DNA of 57,951 nt from CAZGCA01 sp964524145 (GTDB lineage: Bacteria; Hydrogenedentota; CAZGCA01). The stretch spans positions 1 to 57,951 of the forward strand of contig CAZGCA010000030.1 in assembly GCA_964524145.1 (NCBI GenBank), written 5' to 3'. The translations under genes and the position numbers were made by a program. The stretch's first letter is position 1, and each line of letters starts with the position of its first letter. Positions 7,330 to 16,381 of the stretch are shown here, in pieces. Below the pieces are notes generated by a model, which was given only the letters and a program-made list of their open reading frames with translations, had not been told where the DNA came from and searched no databases.

Positions 7330-8130
7330 CTACGCGAACCCGAGGACATCACGGGTTGTACAGACGACGTCGTACTCCACGCTTTGAATTCCCGACAGAC
7401 GGCGCGACATGCAGAAGTCCCACGTCGCATCCTCGATACAAACCGTGCCGTAGCCTCGTGCAACGGCGCTGCTCCCTGTCTGATACAAGCAGCCGTTGGT
7501 GTGACCGCCGACGAGAAACAGGTTCTTGACGCCAAGATTCCGAAGGACAAAATCGATGGGGCAGGATCTGAACGCGTCTTGGGCCGTCTTCGCCAGGATC
7601 ACGTCGGCTGGCTGCGGTTTCAATCCCGACCACGGTCGGGAGCCTGGGTTCTCGATATAATGGCCCCACGTCTTCCAGTCCGGACCATGGCGCGCCAACA
7701 GCATCTGCCGGACCTCCGGGTCAAGGTCCAATCCGCCTTCGAGGCTGAATCCCCAATGGACAAGAATCACCGGGACGTTCCGCTCCCGGAAATGGGCTGC
7801 GAGCCTTGCCGCGTTGGGTCGAGCCACGTCACGCAAATAGTCCGAAACGGCATTCACGTCGGCGGCAGTGATGCCTTCCCTCGCGTGCTCAGGATCAACG
7901 TCTTGCTCCCGGACGTGGACGATATCGCCATCCTGGATGTCAACGCTCACGAGAGCCGCGTTTTCGAACCGGTCAGCGGTCAGCCTGCCCTTCATCACGT
8001 CAGCAGGCTTCAGCGCCGGGTCGACCACCTTGTCTTTGTACGGGTTTGGATACCCCATACCTGTGCTACTTATCTGTTCGTTAGCGCGTTCCATCGGTCT
8101 CTCCGCTTCAAGAAACGTCCTCTGGACCAT
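7330..8130 (-). CDS. Isochorismatase-family cysteine hydrolase
   Basis: 266 residues. The cysteine-hydrolase triad is visible: Asp64 in VSVDIQDG, a Lys in ILAKTAQDAF and the nucleophile Cys in GGHTNGCLYQT. The family hydrolyses amides or enol ethers (nicotinamidase, N-carbamoylsarcosine amidase, isochorismatase), and the substrate cannot be named from sequence. The N-terminal 50 residues before the core are longer than in nicotinamidases. The start at 8130 has AAGGAG six bases upstream; the longer frame to 8199 lacks one. It stands alone between tRNA-Thr and a divergent cohesin-domain gene. Confidence 0.85.
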   Translation of the reverse strand: MVQRTFLEAERPMERANEQISSTGMGYPNPYKDKVVDPALKPADVMKGRLTADRFENAALVSVDIQDGDIVHVREQDVDPEHAREGITAADVNAVSDYLRDVARPNAARLAAHFRERNVPVILVHWGFSLEGGLDLDPEVRQMLLARHGPDWKTWGHYIENPGSRPWSGLKPQPADVILAKTAQDAFRSCPIDFVLRNLGVKNLFLVGGHTNGCLYQTGSSAVARGYGTVCIEDATWDFCMSRRLSGIQSVEYDVVCTTRDVLGFA

Positions 8131-8249
8131 CGAATTCTCCTTGTACCTGTCAGCACCAAATGTCCCAGAATCTGACGTGTTTGTCAAGAGCAGTTCCATC
8201 GGGACATCCCATACGGCTCTTCTCTTGACTGGAGTTTTGCCCGCGCTTC

Positions 8250-8258
8250 TGGTACAAT
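8250..8258 (+). promoter_or_regulatory. Extended -10 promoter element
   Basis: TG at 8250-8251 and TACAAT at 8253-8258 form an extended -10 element. TTGACT at 8225-8230 is 22 bases upstream, too far for a normal -35. It would give a leader of about 110 bases for the cohesin-domain gene. Confidence 0.4.
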
Positions 8259-8373
8259 GCCGATGAAGCCTTAAATAACCAAGCGTAAACCAATTTGGGA
8301 GAGAATTCGTTTAGTAGGTTGGCGAGCAACGTGTTGAGTGGCTGTTGGTTCTTTATGGGAGTGTAATACAGCT

Positions 8374-9438
8374 ATGATGAGAAGAAAACGAGCTCTATTG
8401 GTCGGAATCGCCTGGTGTCTCATGATGGCCTCCGGAACAGCCTGGGCTGTGTCGTTCATTGTCGGAGACGCACAACCGGTCGGCGACGAGGCCGTCGTTG
8501 TTCCCATCGAGTTCTCGGCCGCCGACGGCGGACAAGGTTCCGCGCTTCAGTTCGATCTTCGGTACGACGCGTCCAGATTCAGTGTCGCCGACGTTGCCGT
8601 CGGTTCGGCCGCCCAGGCGGCAGGGAAGGGTGCGAGTTCGAATGTTGTCGAGCCCGGCGTTTTGCGGGTAATAGTGGCCGGGATGAATCAGGATATTGTG
8701 GGCAGCGGCACCATTGCCGAGGTGACGTTCAACGTTGCTGATCCCGATTCCAGTGGTACATCAAACCTGGTATTCAGAAACACGGTTGTGTCTGACCCGT
8801 ATGGTTCCGGTGTTCCGTCGAACGGTGTGGATGGCAGAATCACGTTGGGAACGGATACAACTGACGAGCCTGCCGGAGACGACACGGAACAGGAGCGGGA
8901 GTCGACGGAACCGGAAGACGCGACGGCGAGCCAGTCACGCACCCTAGACTCGGATGAACCGGTGCTTGTCCCCCCGGTTGTGGCGCTTCCTCCCGGGGTG
9001 CAAGCAGCGGCGGAAACTGCGCAGCGAAATGCGGGAAGAGGACTTCCGTCAAGAGCAGAACGGGCGTCGGCCGACCGTGAACCTGGCAGGTTGCGCATAG
9101 GCAGGCTCGAACGCGAACGAGAAGCCCAGGCGTCGAAGACCGGAGCGGCAGCGACACCTGGGACCGGCGAAGAGTCCGGGCGCAAGCCGGCCACCGGATC
9201 TACAACGCAAGAGGTCGGCAAAGATGGCGGGAGAGTGCCGTCGCCCGCTCCGAGCGCGCTGGTACGAAGTCCTGACGGTACCGTTCAGCAGCAGGCTCCC
9301 GCAGCGGAATTAGCTGCAAGAGAGCAGGGGGCAGCGCCAGAGGCCTCCTCATCAAATTCGCGATTGGTCACTATAGCCGTCGCAGTTGCCGCAGCTGTTG
9401 TATTGCTGTTTGTGGCGCGGAAGTTCTTGAACATCTAG
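8374..9438 (+). CDS. Secreted, membrane-anchored cohesin-domain protein
   Basis: 354 residues. A signal peptide (about 1-25, ending GTAWA) is followed by a beta-rich domain (about 26-165) of cohesin type: VPIEFSAADG, ALQFDLRYDASRFSV and GSGTIAEVTFNV resemble the beta-sandwich of cohesin/dockerin-type carbohydrate-binding modules. A long low-complexity linker rich in Glu, Thr, Ala and Pro follows. A C-terminal transmembrane helix (VTIAVAVAAAVVLLFVARKF) anchors it. It is thus an envelope protein with an exposed adhesion or scaffold domain. The first of two tandem ATG codons at 8374 is used; the Shine-Dalgarno sequence is weak. No dockerin partner is seen. Confidence 0.75.
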   Translation: MMRRKRALLVGIAWCLMMASGTAWAVSFIVGDAQPVGDEAVVVPIEFSAADGGQGSALQFDLRYDASRFSVADVAVGSAAQAAGKGASSNVVEPGVLRVIVAGMNQDIVGSGTIAEVTFNVADPDSSGTSNLVFRNTVVSDPYGSGVPSNGVDGRITLGTDTTDEPAGDDTEQERESTEPEDATASQSRTLDSDEPVLVPPVVALPPGVQAAAETAQRNAGRGLPSRAERASADREPGRLRIGRLEREREAQASKTGAAATPGTGEESGRKPATGSTTQEVGKDGGRVPSPAPSALVRSPDGTVQQQAPAAELAAREQGAAPEASSSNSRLVTIAVAVAAAVVLLFVARKFLNI

Positions 9439-9476
9439 AGATGTGTCGCCCGGGATATGGCGGCGAGGCGACAGTT

Positions 9477-9935
9477 GTGGAAAGCTTGGAGAAGATGAGA
9501 ACGTTCAGGGACGAACACGAACGTGTCCGCCGCAAGTTGGACCGATCCTTTAGGGAAGCGTTCGAGTATCTTGCCAAACCCGTGTATTTTCACAAAGGAG
9601 TCTGGCGGCCGCCGACCGATGTCGTTGAAACGCCTGAAGCGATCGTCATCAAGATGGAAATTGCAGGCACCTGCAAAGACGATATTTCGATCACTGTTGA
9701 AGCCGGCATGCTCGTCATACGCGGCCGGCGACCGGAACATCCCCCGTTGCGCAAGGTCCGCGTATCCCGGATGGAGATAGAATACGGCGACTTCGAACAA
9801 CTCGTGTACCTGCCGAGCTACTGTGACGAGAAGAATATCGAGGCGAGATATGACGATGGGTTCCTGATGGTTGTCGTACCGAAGCGCAGTCAGGAAACCA
9901 AAGAAACTCGAAGCGTTCCCGTAACCGAAGAGTAG
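9477..9935 (+). CDS. Hsp20/alpha-crystallin small heat shock protein
   Basis: About 152 residues. The alpha-crystallin domain occupies roughly residues 45-140: PPTDVVETPEAIVIKMEIAG at its start, ITVEAGMLVIRG in the middle, then EYGDFEQLVYLP, and ARYDDGFLMVVVPK as the closing A-x-x-x-n-G-v-L-like motif (here G-F-L). It is an ATP-independent chaperone that holds unfolding proteins. The gene for Lon protease starts 29 bases downstream, a sensible proteostasis pair. The start is uncertain: GTG at 9477 has GAGG seven bases upstream, while ATG codons at 9441 and 9495 are alternatives. Confidence 0.88.
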   Translation: MESLEKMRTFRDEHERVRRKLDRSFREAFEYLAKPVYFHKGVWRPPTDVVETPEAIVIKMEIAGTCKDDISITVEAGMLVIRGRRPEHPPLRKVRVSRMEIEYGDFEQLVYLPSYCDEKNIEARYDDGFLMVVVPKRSQETKETRSVPVTEE

Positions 9936-9964
9936 GCTGCCCAGCCGGAGAAAGATAACCTCAA

Positions 9965-12406
9965 ATGGCCGAAGACCAAGCGAACCAGAGCGACGAGACG
10001 CTTCCAGTCGTAGAAGGAGGACAATCTCCGACAATCCTCGGCATTGTGCCGCTGCGCAATGTCGTGGTGTTTCCCGGTATGCTTGCCCCTCTCACCATAG
10101 GACGGGAGCGCTCACTCGCGGCTGTTGACAATGCGCTGCTCTCGGACAAGACCATCGGGCTATTCACGCAGAAGGACCCCGAGAACGAAGACCCGGGGTT
10201 CGACGACATCTACCATGTCGGGTCCGCCGGCAAGATACTTAAGATGCTGAAGTTACCAGACGGCAACGTGAGCGCGCTCGTGCAGATATCCGAGAGAATC
10301 CGAGCAGTGAATCTTCACTCACACGATCCGTTTCTCAAGTTCGAGACAGAACGGTGCGAAGACGTGTACGAGGAATCGAAAGAGACCGAGGCGCTCTCAA
10401 AAAACGTCATAAACCAGTTTCACAAACTGATAAGCCAGTCCCCATCACTGCCCGACGAACTCGTTGTCACGCTCGTCAATGTTGAAGATCCGGGCAGGCT
10501 GGCGGATTTCGTGGCCGCTAACCTCGGGATCGATGTTCCCGAGAAACAGGATATTGTCGAGACTCTTAACGTCCAGGACAGGCTCAGGAAGGTCGTGAAG
10601 ATGCTTGGCCGCCTGAATGAAGTGGCGGAGATAGAGTCGAAGATACAGCAGCAGGTGCATGACGAGTTCGGCAGGGCGCAGCGCGAGATGGTCCTCCGGC
10701 AGCAAATGAAGGCTATTCAAGAAGAGCTTGGAGAAGCCGACGCCAGGACTATCGAGATCGCCGAACTAAAAAAGCGGATCGACGAAGCGAAGATGTCGGA
10801 GGCGGCCGAAAAGGCAGCTCTATACGAGCTTGACAGGCTCGAGAAGATGCACCCTGGCGCGCCCGAATACACCGTATCCCGGACATACCTCGAGTGGCTT
10901 GTTTCCTTGCCATGGTCCGTGAGCACCGAAGATAACCTGGATATCGACGCCGCCAAGAGACAGCTTGACAACGATCACTACGATCTCGACAAGGTCAAGG
11001 ACAGGATCATCGAGTTCCTCGCTGTCCGCAAGCTGAAGTCCGATACAAAAGGACCCATCTTGTGTTTCGTTGGTCCGCCTGGAGTAGGCAAGACGTCTCT
11101 AGGCCGATCGATTGCCGAATCGCTTGGCAGACAGTTTGTGCGCATATCACTCGGCGGCATACGCGACGAAGCCGAAATCCGTGGGCATAGACGCACCTAT
11201 ATCGGTGCCTTGCCCGGAAGGATCCTTCAGGGACTCAAGAAGGCCGGTACCAACAATCCTGTCTTCATGCTCGACGAGATCGACAAGGTCGGTACGGATT
11301 TCCGAGGCGACCCGTCCTCGGCACTGCTCGAGGTGCTCGACCCGGAACAGAACAACTCGTTCTCGGACCATTACGTTGACGTCCCGTTCGACCTGTCCAA
11401 GGTGATGTTTATCGCTACTGCGAACATCTCGTTGCCGATTCCGCCCGCTTTAAGGGACAGAATGGAGTTTCTCGAGTTGCCGGGCTATGTTGCAGAGGAG
11501 AAGGTACATATTGCCAGGAAGTATCTGATACCAAGACAGCTGTCGGAGAACGGGTTGTCAGGTAAACTGCTCGCGTTCGACAAGGCTGCCATACAAACAA
11601 TCATCCGGCGCTACACTCGGGAAGCGGGCGTGCGCAACCTCGAACGAGAGATAGCTACCGTGTGCCGCAAGGTTGCGAGAAGCGTAGCCGGCGGGAACAA
11701 GAGGAAACGGCGGATAACGCCGCGCAACTTGTCAAAGCTGCTGGGCCCGGCGAAGTTCTTTGCGGAAGTGGCCGAACGAACGGCAGAGCCCGGTGTGGTG
11801 ACCGGTCTGGCCTGGACGCAGGACGGGGGCGAAATACTGTTCGTCGAGTCCGCGTGCGTTCCCGGCAAGAAGTCTTTGACACTTACGGGACAGCTCGGCG
11901 ATGTCATGAAGGAGTCCGTCCAGGCTGCGCTCACGCTCGTGCGCGGGCGTGCAAAGAAGCTTGGCATAGACGAGCGGTTCTTTGAGCAATCCGATATCCA
12001 CGTCCATGTACCTGCCGGCGCCATCCCGAAAGACGGTCCGTCTGCCGGGGTGACGATGGTCGTTTCGCTCTCGTCCCTCCTTACGAAGCGCCCGGTGCGC
12101 CCCGATCTCGCGATGACCGGTGAGGTGACGCTTCGCGGAAAGGTGTTGCCGGTCGGCGGCATCAAGGAAAAGGTGCTTGCCGCTCACCGGGCCGGTATCA
12201 AGACGGTTATCCTGCCGGAGAAGAACCGCAAGGATCTTGTCGACGTCCCGGCAAACGTTCGCGCCGACATCCGGTTCAGGTTCGTCAACACGATTGACAC
12301 CGTGCTTAGGACTGCACTGAAAGACGACGCTGGACGGAAGGTACCCGCGAAACCACGTCGTGCCCGGGTCGCCGGCAAGCCCCGGACGGCCGCAAAGAAG
12401 CGTTAG
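9965..12406 (+). CDS. lon: ATP-dependent protease Lon
   Basis: 813 residues, full length. The N-terminal substrate-binding domain begins with VPLRNVVVFPGM. The AAA+ module has Walker A GPPGVGKTS near residue 370 and Walker B VFMLDEIDKVG. The protease domain has the catalytic dyad Ser693 in PKDGPSAGV and Lys736 in KEKVLAAH. It degrades misfolded and regulatory proteins in the cytosol. The C-terminal tail after about residue 790 is rich in Lys, Arg and Ala. A short stretch resembling the last codons of this gene recurs at 15245-15292. The gene follows hsp20 closely, likely in one transcript. Confidence 0.97.
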   Translation: MAEDQANQSDETLPVVEGGQSPTILGIVPLRNVVVFPGMLAPLTIGRERSLAAVDNALLSDKTIGLFTQKDPENEDPGFDDIYHVGSAGKILKMLKLPDGNVSALVQISERIRAVNLHSHDPFLKFETERCEDVYEESKETEALSKNVINQFHKLISQSPSLPDELVVTLVNVEDPGRLADFVAANLGIDVPEKQDIVETLNVQDRLRKVVKMLGRLNEVAEIESKIQQQVHDEFGRAQREMVLRQQMKAIQEELGEADARTIEIAELKKRIDEAKMSEAAEKAALYELDRLEKMHPGAPEYTVSRTYLEWLVSLPWSVSTEDNLDIDAAKRQLDNDHYDLDKVKDRIIEFLAVRKLKSDTKGPILCFVGPPGVGKTSLGRSIAESLGRQFVRISLGGIRDEAEIRGHRRTYIGALPGRILQGLKKAGTNNPVFMLDEIDKVGTDFRGDPSSALLEVLDPEQNNSFSDHYVDVPFDLSKVMFIATANISLPIPPALRDRMEFLELPGYVAEEKVHIARKYLIPRQLSENGLSGKLLAFDKAAIQTIIRRYTREAGVRNLEREIATVCRKVARSVAGGNKRKRRITPRNLSKLLGPAKFFAEVAERTAEPGVVTGLAWTQDGGEILFVESACVPGKKSLTLTGQLGDVMKESVQAALTLVRGRAKKLGIDERFFEQSDIHVHVPAGAIPKDGPSAGVTMVVSLSSLLTKRPVRPDLAMTGEVTLRGKVLPVGGIKEKVLAAHRAGIKTVILPEKNRKDLVDVPANVRADIRFRFVNTIDTVLRTALKDDAGRKVPAKPRRARVAGKPRTAAKKR

Positions 12407-12595
12407 AGAGCTGGCCGCCTTCCTGTTGAGCAACTCCCCCCCGTTTGCAGCCCGAGCTCGTGCGTCCGGTTGCGATTAACCCAAATAGTGCAGTAGACAT
12501 GACGCTACCGTGATCGACCGGAAAACAAAGGGAGCAGGTGTGTCCCGAGGCGGTGGGTATCAGGATACAGGTTGGGTAAACCAGCAAAGCAAGAA

Positions 12596-12624
12596 TTGAC
12601 AACATGCGCAACTGCGGTTATAAT
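12596..12624 (+). promoter_or_regulatory. Perfect consensus sigma70 promoter
   Basis: TTGACA at 12596-12601, exactly 17 bases, and TATAAT at 12619-12624 match the consensus at all 12 positions. Start of transcription would be near 12631. This shows that the true start of the next gene is at 12688 and not at the upstream ATG at 12604, which lies inside the promoter. Confidence 0.85.
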
Positions 12625-12687
12625 GCGTGCACGCTGGTTTGCGGTGGTTATGGGCAGCTTCTTATCGGAAACACCGGAGAGATTGAT

Positions 12688-15162
12688 ATGACGGCTCTTG
12701 CTCTGTTTCTCATGTCGGTTGCTGCGCTGTTTCTCGAGACGGTTCAGTGCCGCATCTTCTCGTACTCAATCGCACCGGCTCTCGTTTACGGTGTCATCAC
12801 CATTGCGTTGCTGGGGTTCGGCACTGGGGGTGTTGTGGTGGCATTGTTGCACCAAGCCAATGGCGGCCGCGTCAAATGGGTACCGTACGCTTGCTGCATA
12901 GGGTTTGCCCTGAGTGTGGTCACGGCCAACGCCGCCCTAGCCAGGTTCTCCCATACGATCGCCCTCTCCAAAGAGCTTCTGACCTCGCTTAGTACGATGC
13001 CGCTTCTCCTGGTGCTCGCAATGCCATACGTGTTCGCAGGCGGGTTCATTGCAGCAGTGTTTGCAGCCAGACCAGAACGCGCAGGTCGAATATACTTCTT
13101 GAACATGGTTGGTTCTGCCGTAGGGTGCTTCGCTCTTTTCGCCACGCTCAAGCCGCTTGGAGCCGAAAGGTGCGTTGTCCTCATTGCCCTCATTGGAGCA
13201 ATCAGCGCCTATCTTGTCGGCGAGCGCGGTTTCCGAAACCGTCAAAGACCAGTGGCGATACTTACGGTAGCAATCCTGGTGGCCCTGTTTCCCGTGCGTG
13301 AAAGGCTGCTAAGCTTTCAACGAGACCCTCATGACGACGTTACGGCCTTTGAAGCTGTGTATGGAAAAGGCGAACAGGTCTCCGACAGATCGGATCAGAG
13401 GCGCGCAGTAAAAGAATATGCGGTTTGGGACCCCCTCGGTCGTATCGAGGTGTATGAGTACCCTGGAATAGTCGCACGTGTTCCAGATGAGGTGCCGTTC
13501 CGGTACATGGCAATTGACAGTGGGAACGGCTCGATTCTCATTGATTTTGCGAAGGATTCAAACGGCGGAATCGATTTCTTCGAAGGAACCATCTATGGAG
13601 CCGCCTACTTCCAGGGTGGCAGGCCGTCGGTCATGATAGTCGGGCTTGGCGGTACACCTGATATTCCAGTGGCACTCCATGCTGGGGCGCGCAGTGTTAC
13701 CGCGGTCGAAATCAACAGGTCGATCATTGAGATCGGGCGCGATGTCTATGCCGAATTCCTGGGAAGACCGTACGAGCGGCCCGGAGTGGTAACCGTCCAT
13801 GCAGACGCACGGAGTTTTGTCAAACGGACACGAGACCGTTACGACGTTGTACAGATGATGTTTACCGATGGTTGGACGGCCTCGATGTCGGGTTCGCTGG
13901 TCTTCTCCGAAGGGTATCTTTACACGGTTGAGGCTTTTCGCGATTTCCTGCAGAAGCTATCGCCCGGTGGCGTGTTTTCGGTGGTACGCCTTCCTCACGC
14001 GGCCCTCAGGACAATCACGACTGCCGTGGCGGCAATGCGAGAGCTCGGCATCAGCAACCCTACATCCCACCTTGCAGTTGTACGGCAGGGACCCTGGACA
14101 AACGTTCTTATGAAGGCACAACCTTTTACGGAGCACGACATCAAGCTTCTACAAACCAAGTTGTCGGTAATGTCAGAGAAATGTCGGGATATAAGAGTAC
14201 CCATTTATGATCAGGTGGGGTTTCGACTCAGTGACCCCCTTCAACTCGATTATTCGCCAGGTTGTGCTGTCGACACCTTGTTTTCGAGATATCTCAACGA
14301 GGAGGCCGCGGGCAGAGGGGAAGAATACCTTAGTCGCACATACGAGATGAATTTGAAGCCCTGCCGGGATGACAAACCGTTTTTCTTCTTCATGTATCGG
14401 CGGTTACGCGACGTCTTCTTGATTGCCGATAAGCCGGAAAAGCTCGCGTTCATTTGGGAAGCTTCCCCCATGCGCGGCGCCCAAGCCTTTCTGTTGGTCT
14501 GTGCCTGCTCGATTGTGTGGGCCGCCGCTCTGATACTCTTGCCTGCAATCTTGCCGCGAAAGCAACGCGAGAAGGGCCGCGGTACCGCGCTTGCCCTTCT
14601 GTATTTCTTATCGTTGGGGCTAGGTTATATGGTGGTCGAAATCGGCCTGATGCAAAAGACGACGATATTCCTTGGCCATCCGGCCTACTCCGTATCTTTC
14701 ACATTGTGCGCTCTTCTGGCAGGCTCCGGGCTGGGGGCGCTTCTTTTCGCGCAGATGAGGCCGCCATCACTACGGCGGATTCTTTTCGCCTCCGGTGTTG
14801 TTGCCGTGTGCACGGCGCTTTGCGCCCCGTTCCTCGCACCTGTACTGTCACATCTAGTCTGGCTTCCGCTGGCTGCTCGCGGTGGTTTGGTCGTCCTTGG
14901 AGTTGGACTGCTGGGCATTCTGATGGGTGTTCCGTTTCCCAGCGGTTTGAGGCTTTTCTGTGGACAGCATAAGAGCGCCGTCGCGTGGGCAGTCGGGGCC
15001 AACGGTTTTTCGTCAGTCATCGGCTCTGCCGCGGCGATTCCGATAGCCATTTCCAGCGGATTCAAAGCGGTTTTGATCACAGGAAGCGCTGCCTACGTTT
15101 GCGCGTTCGTGTGCGCACTCATCCTTGCGCGCAGGAGTGTTCCTGGTCGGGCGTCTTGGTGA
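12688..15162 (+). CDS. Membrane-embedded spermidine synthase-like protein
   Basis: 824 residues. The N-terminal quarter (about 1-220) holds six or seven hydrophobic segments, the middle (about 290-480) a spermidine-synthase-type Rossmann fold, and the C-terminal part (about 600-820) another set of membrane helices. In the middle domain VGLGGTPDIPVALHAGA, TAVEINRSIIEIGRDV and VTVHADARSFVKRTRDRYDVV match the glycine-rich loop, the acidic ribose-binding residue and the DAR motif of SpeE-like enzymes. The substrate is unknown. The ATG at 12688 is supported by GGAGA seven bases upstream and by the promoter at 12596. The last 16 bases of the gene lie in a stretch similar to the 3' end of exbD. Confidence 0.75.
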   Translation: MTALALFLMSVAALFLETVQCRIFSYSIAPALVYGVITIALLGFGTGGVVVALLHQANGGRVKWVPYACCIGFALSVVTANAALARFSHTIALSKELLTSLSTMPLLLVLAMPYVFAGGFIAAVFAARPERAGRIYFLNMVGSAVGCFALFATLKPLGAERCVVLIALIGAISAYLVGERGFRNRQRPVAILTVAILVALFPVRERLLSFQRDPHDDVTAFEAVYGKGEQVSDRSDQRRAVKEYAVWDPLGRIEVYEYPGIVARVPDEVPFRYMAIDSGNGSILIDFAKDSNGGIDFFEGTIYGAAYFQGGRPSVMIVGLGGTPDIPVALHAGARSVTAVEINRSIIEIGRDVYAEFLGRPYERPGVVTVHADARSFVKRTRDRYDVVQMMFTDGWTASMSGSLVFSEGYLYTVEAFRDFLQKLSPGGVFSVVRLPHAALRTITTAVAAMRELGISNPTSHLAVVRQGPWTNVLMKAQPFTEHDIKLLQTKLSVMSEKCRDIRVPIYDQVGFRLSDPLQLDYSPGCAVDTLFSRYLNEEAAGRGEEYLSRTYEMNLKPCRDDKPFFFFMYRRLRDVFLIADKPEKLAFIWEASPMRGAQAFLLVCACSIVWAAALILLPAILPRKQREKGRGTALALLYFLSLGLGYMVVEIGLMQKTTIFLGHPAYSVSFTLCALLAGSGLGALLFAQMRPPSLRRILFASGVVAVCTALCAPFLAPVLSHLVWLPLAARGGLVVLGVGLLGILMGVPFPSGLRLFCGQHKSAVAWAVGANGFSSVIGSAAAIPIAISSGFKAVLITGSAAYVCAFVCALILARRSVPGRASW

Positions 15163-15246
15163 ACGCCACGACCTTCGTCAACCCCCACCGCCTGGTAATG
15201 TCCATTACCGCGATGATACGGCTGTATTTCGCGTTCTCGTCCACCC
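15147..15246 (-). pseudogene. exbD 3'-end remnant
   Basis: This 100-base stretch aligns without gaps to 16404-16503, the 3' part of exbD, with about 91 matching bases by hand count. Read on the minus strand it keeps the exbD frame: DENAKYSRIIAVMDITRR, then WGLTKVVAFTKTPDQ, with conservative changes from the intact gene. Everything 5' of this part of exbD is missing. The remnant overlaps the last 16 bases of the spermidine-synthase-like gene and abuts a lon-like remnant. Confidence 0.75.
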
Positions 15247-15292
15247 CGGGTCGCCGGCAAAACCGGGACTGCCGCGAAGGAACGGTAGAGAG
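15245..15292 (+). pseudogene. lon 3'-end-like remnant
   Basis: These 48 bases match the end of lon and its stop codon at 12363-12410 with 40 identities by hand count. The frame is kept: it reads RVAGKTGTAAKER then TAG, where lon reads RVAGKPRTAAKKR then TAG. It directly abuts the exbD remnant at a run of C (15244-15247) that both parents share. Chance similarity of Lys/Ala-rich tails is possible but the matching TAGAGAG after the frame argues against it. Confidence 0.55.
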
Positions 15293-15322
15293 TTACTGCT
15301 GAGAACCGGTTTCCCGCCCAGA

Positions 15323-16348
15323 TCAGTCCGGCGGCGAGTATCGAGATCGAAACAGGCGGGAGAACCGAGCGGTCATCTCGATGTACATGTCGCCGTTCTC
15401 GACGCTGGGCTCAATCTCGCTGCCTTCGTGCCATTCGTTCCACGAAGTAATGAGTATCCAATCCGGTTGTGCGGCTATGGTCTTCTTCCACAGATCCTCG
15501 TACAGCTTGCCAGCTTTTCTTTCTGCAACGGTGACGCGTGACCGTCCTATGTTCGAGTCGTCGTATCCGGGGATAACCGTCAGGCAAGATATCTTGCCGT
15601 GCGTGCGTGCAAGCTTAACGGCAGAGTTATACGCCTTGGCCATATCCGCGTTGTTGACGATCAGTCCAAAGGGATTGTACGTGTGTACGCCCGCGAACGT
15701 GCGCGCAGCAGATTTCGAGTACCGGTCGGCGACAAGCACCGCTTCGTCTTTCAGAGCGCGACACACCTCGTCCCACTCCTTCATGGCTATCTGCCCCATC
15801 GCGCGGCCGTATACGAAGATCACCGGGAGACCATCGAGTTTGAAGAATCCTTCTCGCTTACCGTGCTCGCGTGCAATATAGCGCAACCCTTCAATTGCGC
15901 GCTCCGCACTTTCTCCGTCGATCGTCTCGTAGTAGGCCGACATCCGCACCTTGCTGCCCGTTGCGTCGATACGGTCGAGCACCTTGTGCAGGTTGCGGTC
16001 GTGGTTATCGTCGCGAAACCACCACGTGGAGATCAAGACGTCGACACCGGCACGGTTTGCAAGCTCGAGCTGGTGGTCGATCAACTTCGGGTCGCCGGCG
16101 TCGTAGGGCCAGAACCTCGGATGATTCGTTGCACCGATATCGGGCAACCCTTTCGCATCGAGCTGATCCGGGTTATGCCCGCCTTCAGGCCAGTGCAGCC
16201 ATGTGCCCGAGACCGGCGGCGCGCCGTACCAGGTATAGTAAAACGCCATCACCTTCGGGCCAACGGACTCGGCAGCATGGGCTCTGCTGATTCCCAGAGC
16301 GGCAGAAACGCTGAGCACAGCAATGCCAAGCATCAATGAAGCTCTCAT
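15323..16348 (-). CDS. Secreted glycoside hydrolase family 99-like protein
   Basis: 341 residues. A signal peptide (about 1-25, ending AHA) is followed by a TIM-barrel protein of the GH99/GH71-like type: MAFYYTWYGAPPVSGTWLHW near the start, DVLISTWWF in the middle and ITSWNEWHEGSEIEPS near the end. The WNEWHEG-x-x-IEP motif is the mark of endo-alpha-mannosidase/mannanase GH99 relatives. It would cleave alpha-mannosyl or similar glycans outside the cytoplasm. AAGGAGGG lies 7 bases before the ATG. It is the last gene of the possible rib-nusB-tonB-exbBD transcript and lies between exbD and an exbD remnant, which suggests it arrived by a rearrangement. Confidence 0.82.
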   Translation of the reverse strand: MRASLMLGIAVLSVSAALGISRAHAAESVGPKVMAFYYTWYGAPPVSGTWLHWPEGGHNPDQLDAKGLPDIGATNHPRFWPYDAGDPKLIDHQLELANRAGVDVLISTWWFRDDNHDRNLHKVLDRIDATGSKVRMSAYYETIDGESAERAIEGLRYIAREHGKREGFFKLDGLPVIFVYGRAMGQIAMKEWDEVCRALKDEAVLVADRYSKSAARTFAGVHTYNPFGLIVNNADMAKAYNSAVKLARTHGKISCLTVIPGYDDSNIGRSRVTVAERKAGKLYEDLWKKTIAAQPDWILITSWNEWHEGSEIEPSVENGDMYIEMTARFSRLFRSRYSPPD

Positions 16349-16381
16349 TTTTCAACCCTCCTTTTGGCTGCCTCGAACGAG

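Noticed and set aside
12604..12687. Upstream ATG extension of the spermidine-synthase-like gene
   Set aside because: It begins inside a perfect -35/-10 promoter and before the likely transcription start.
15125..15541. Plus-strand frame over the exbD and lon remnants
   Set aside because: Antisense to the exbD remnant and to the GH99-like gene; no domain pattern.
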